Below, in pieces: positions 63,280 to 64,000 of a stretch of DNA of 64,000 nucleotides. Each line of letters starts with the position of its first letter. Within the stretch, counting starts at the first letter, position 1. The stretch spans positions 1 to 64,000 of the forward strand of contig JADJDM010000021.1 of assembly GCA_016702705.1 (NCBI GenBank), written 5' to 3'. Position numbers and translations under genes: made by a program. Origin of the DNA: Bacteroidota bacterium (lineage in GTDB: Bacteria > Bacteroidota > Bacteroidia > B-17B0 > Aurantibacillaceae). The notes beneath the pieces are model-generated. The model ran no database searches. It saw only the letters and a list, made by a program, of their open reading frames with translations, and had not been told where the DNA came from.

Positions 63280-64000
63280 ATGGAAGAAACAATTCAAATA
63301 GAAAACGCTTTAGCCAACATTACTAAATTAGTTGACAATATAGAAACCGTTATTCGCGGTAAGCGTTCGCAAATTCAATTTGTTGTAACTGCTTTACTTG
63401 CAAAAGGTCATATTTTAATGGAAGATAATCCAGGCACTGGAAAAACAGTAATGGCAAGGGCTTTGGCGCAAAGTATTTCTAATGAGTCGCATAAAGGCGG
63501 GGCAAGTTTTAAACGTATTCAGTTTACACCCGATTTGTTGCCAATGGATTTAATTGGTTCGCACATTTTCGATGATAACAAAAAAGAATTTGTTTTTAAG
63601 AAAGGTCCGTTATTTTGTAACTTGCTTTTAGCCGATGAAATCAATCGTGCATCTCCAAAAGTTCAATCAGCCTTATTAGAGTGTATGGCCGAAAATCAAA
63701 TTACCATTGGTGAAACAACCTATCCATTAGAAAAATTATTCTTCACCATTGCAACGCAAAATCCAGTTGAAATGGAAGGAACCTACCCCTTACCAACAGC
63801 GCAGTTAGACCGTTTCTTCATTAAAATCTATTTCGGTTATGTTGATGAAAACACTGAATTAGATATTTACAAAAACTATTTAGGAATCGCAAACAACCTT
63901 TCTGATATTAAACAAGTATTGACAATGGAAGAAATTCTTTTCTTACAAAAAGAAACAGAAAAAGTTTTTATTCATGAAGAACTTGTTATTGCAGTTAGAA
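63280..64000 (+). CDS. MoxR-family AAA ATPase (partial, runs past window end)
   Basis: From ATG 63280, 240 codons are open to the window edge. Motifs: LLAKGHILMEDNPGTGKTVM (Walker A), FKRIQFTPDLLPMDLIGSHI, CNLLLADEINRASPKVQSAL (Walker B), FFTIATQNPVEMEGTYPLPT (sensor 1) and QLDRFFIKIYFGYV (sensor 2 Arg). MoxR ATPases act as chaperones for metal insertion or complex assembly with DUF58 and transglutaminase-like partners, as found just upstream. It begins two bases after the preceding stop. Confidence 0.9.
   Translation, partial: MEETIQIENALANITKLVDNIETVIRGKRSQIQFVVTALLAKGHILMEDNPGTGKTVMARALAQSISNESHKGGASFKRIQFTPDLLPMDLIGSHIFDDNKKEFVFKKGPLFCNLLLADEINRASPKVQSALLECMAENQITIGETTYPLEKLFFTIATQNPVEMEGTYPLPTAQLDRFFIKIYFGYVDENTELDIYKNYLGIANNLSDIKQVLTMEEILFLQKETEKVFIHEELVIAVR

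Overview
The window is AT-rich DNA from a member of the Bacteroidota. At least five proteins end in type IX secretion (T9SS) sorting domains: four of type A and one of type B, the gliding-motility-associated CHU_C type. There are also SprB-like adhesin repeats, PD40/OmpA periplasmic proteins, several DUF4369/TlpA-type and other lipoproteins, and Bacteroidota-style promoters (TTG about 20 nt upstream of a TAnnTTTG box). The order or family cannot be fixed from the window; an environmental or uncultured relative of the Flavobacteriales/Sphingobacteriales is plausible.

Layout. (1) 1-5,350: a run of integron-type gene cassettes, all in + orientation. Each ends in an attC-like site (AAC-led left arm, long imperfect hairpin, CGTTAG right end). 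Cargo: a decayed secreted esterase, an intact T9SS-exported protein, a decayed CPBP membrane protease and a broken leucine-rich-repeat lipoprotein. No integrase is visible, so this looks like a CALIN (attC cluster lacking an integrase). (2) 5,400-20,050: minus-strand surface proteins, including a 2,574-residue SprB-repeat adhesin, and a gapless operon of a CHU_C-tailed protein, a glycosyltransferase, an alpha/beta hydrolase and an RluF-type pseudouridine synthase. (3) 20,050-28,060: metabolism and envelope (trpG/pabA, accC, DUF4294, then mscS, dprA, tlpA, punA, lpxK and an orphan OmpR-type regulator). (4) 28,170-40,780: a pappalysin-like protease, lepB, an NRAMP transporter fused to a universal-stress domain, a PD40 protein, feoAB, a TerB-like protein and a TPR-SpoIIE phosphatase. 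(5) 40,840-41,770: a single cassette on the minus strand, a lipoprotein gene directly followed by an attC-like arm that matches the last arm of the first array. (6) 41,940-53,860: tlpA-like, gatB, MFS, a tandemly duplicated lipoprotein pair with a relic of the asnS 3' end between them, asnS, a small T9SS protein, rplT-rpmI, a cytochrome-like lipoprotein, a DUF4143 ATPase, an ABM monooxygenase and a SAM hydrolase. (7) 53,966-64,000: phoH, purC, a glycosyltransferase, an OmpA-PD40 protein, then a DUF58-transglutaminase-MoxR operon cut by the window end.

How it fits together. Metal uptake is grouped in the centre: the NRAMP transporter with a palindromic operator, and feoAB with a near-leaderless promoter. 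Secreted and surface proteins dominate the left third and appear to use the T9SS, whose machinery is not in this window.

Reading-frame breaks. Four genes (LRR lipoprotein, lpxK, M43 protease, second lipoprotein paralogue) each carry a single-base indel in a homopolymer. Two genes (LRR lipoprotein, transglutaminase) carry an in-frame TAG. The lpxK case suggests some breaks are sequence errors; the multi-lesion decay in the cassettes looks real because very long genes next door are intact.
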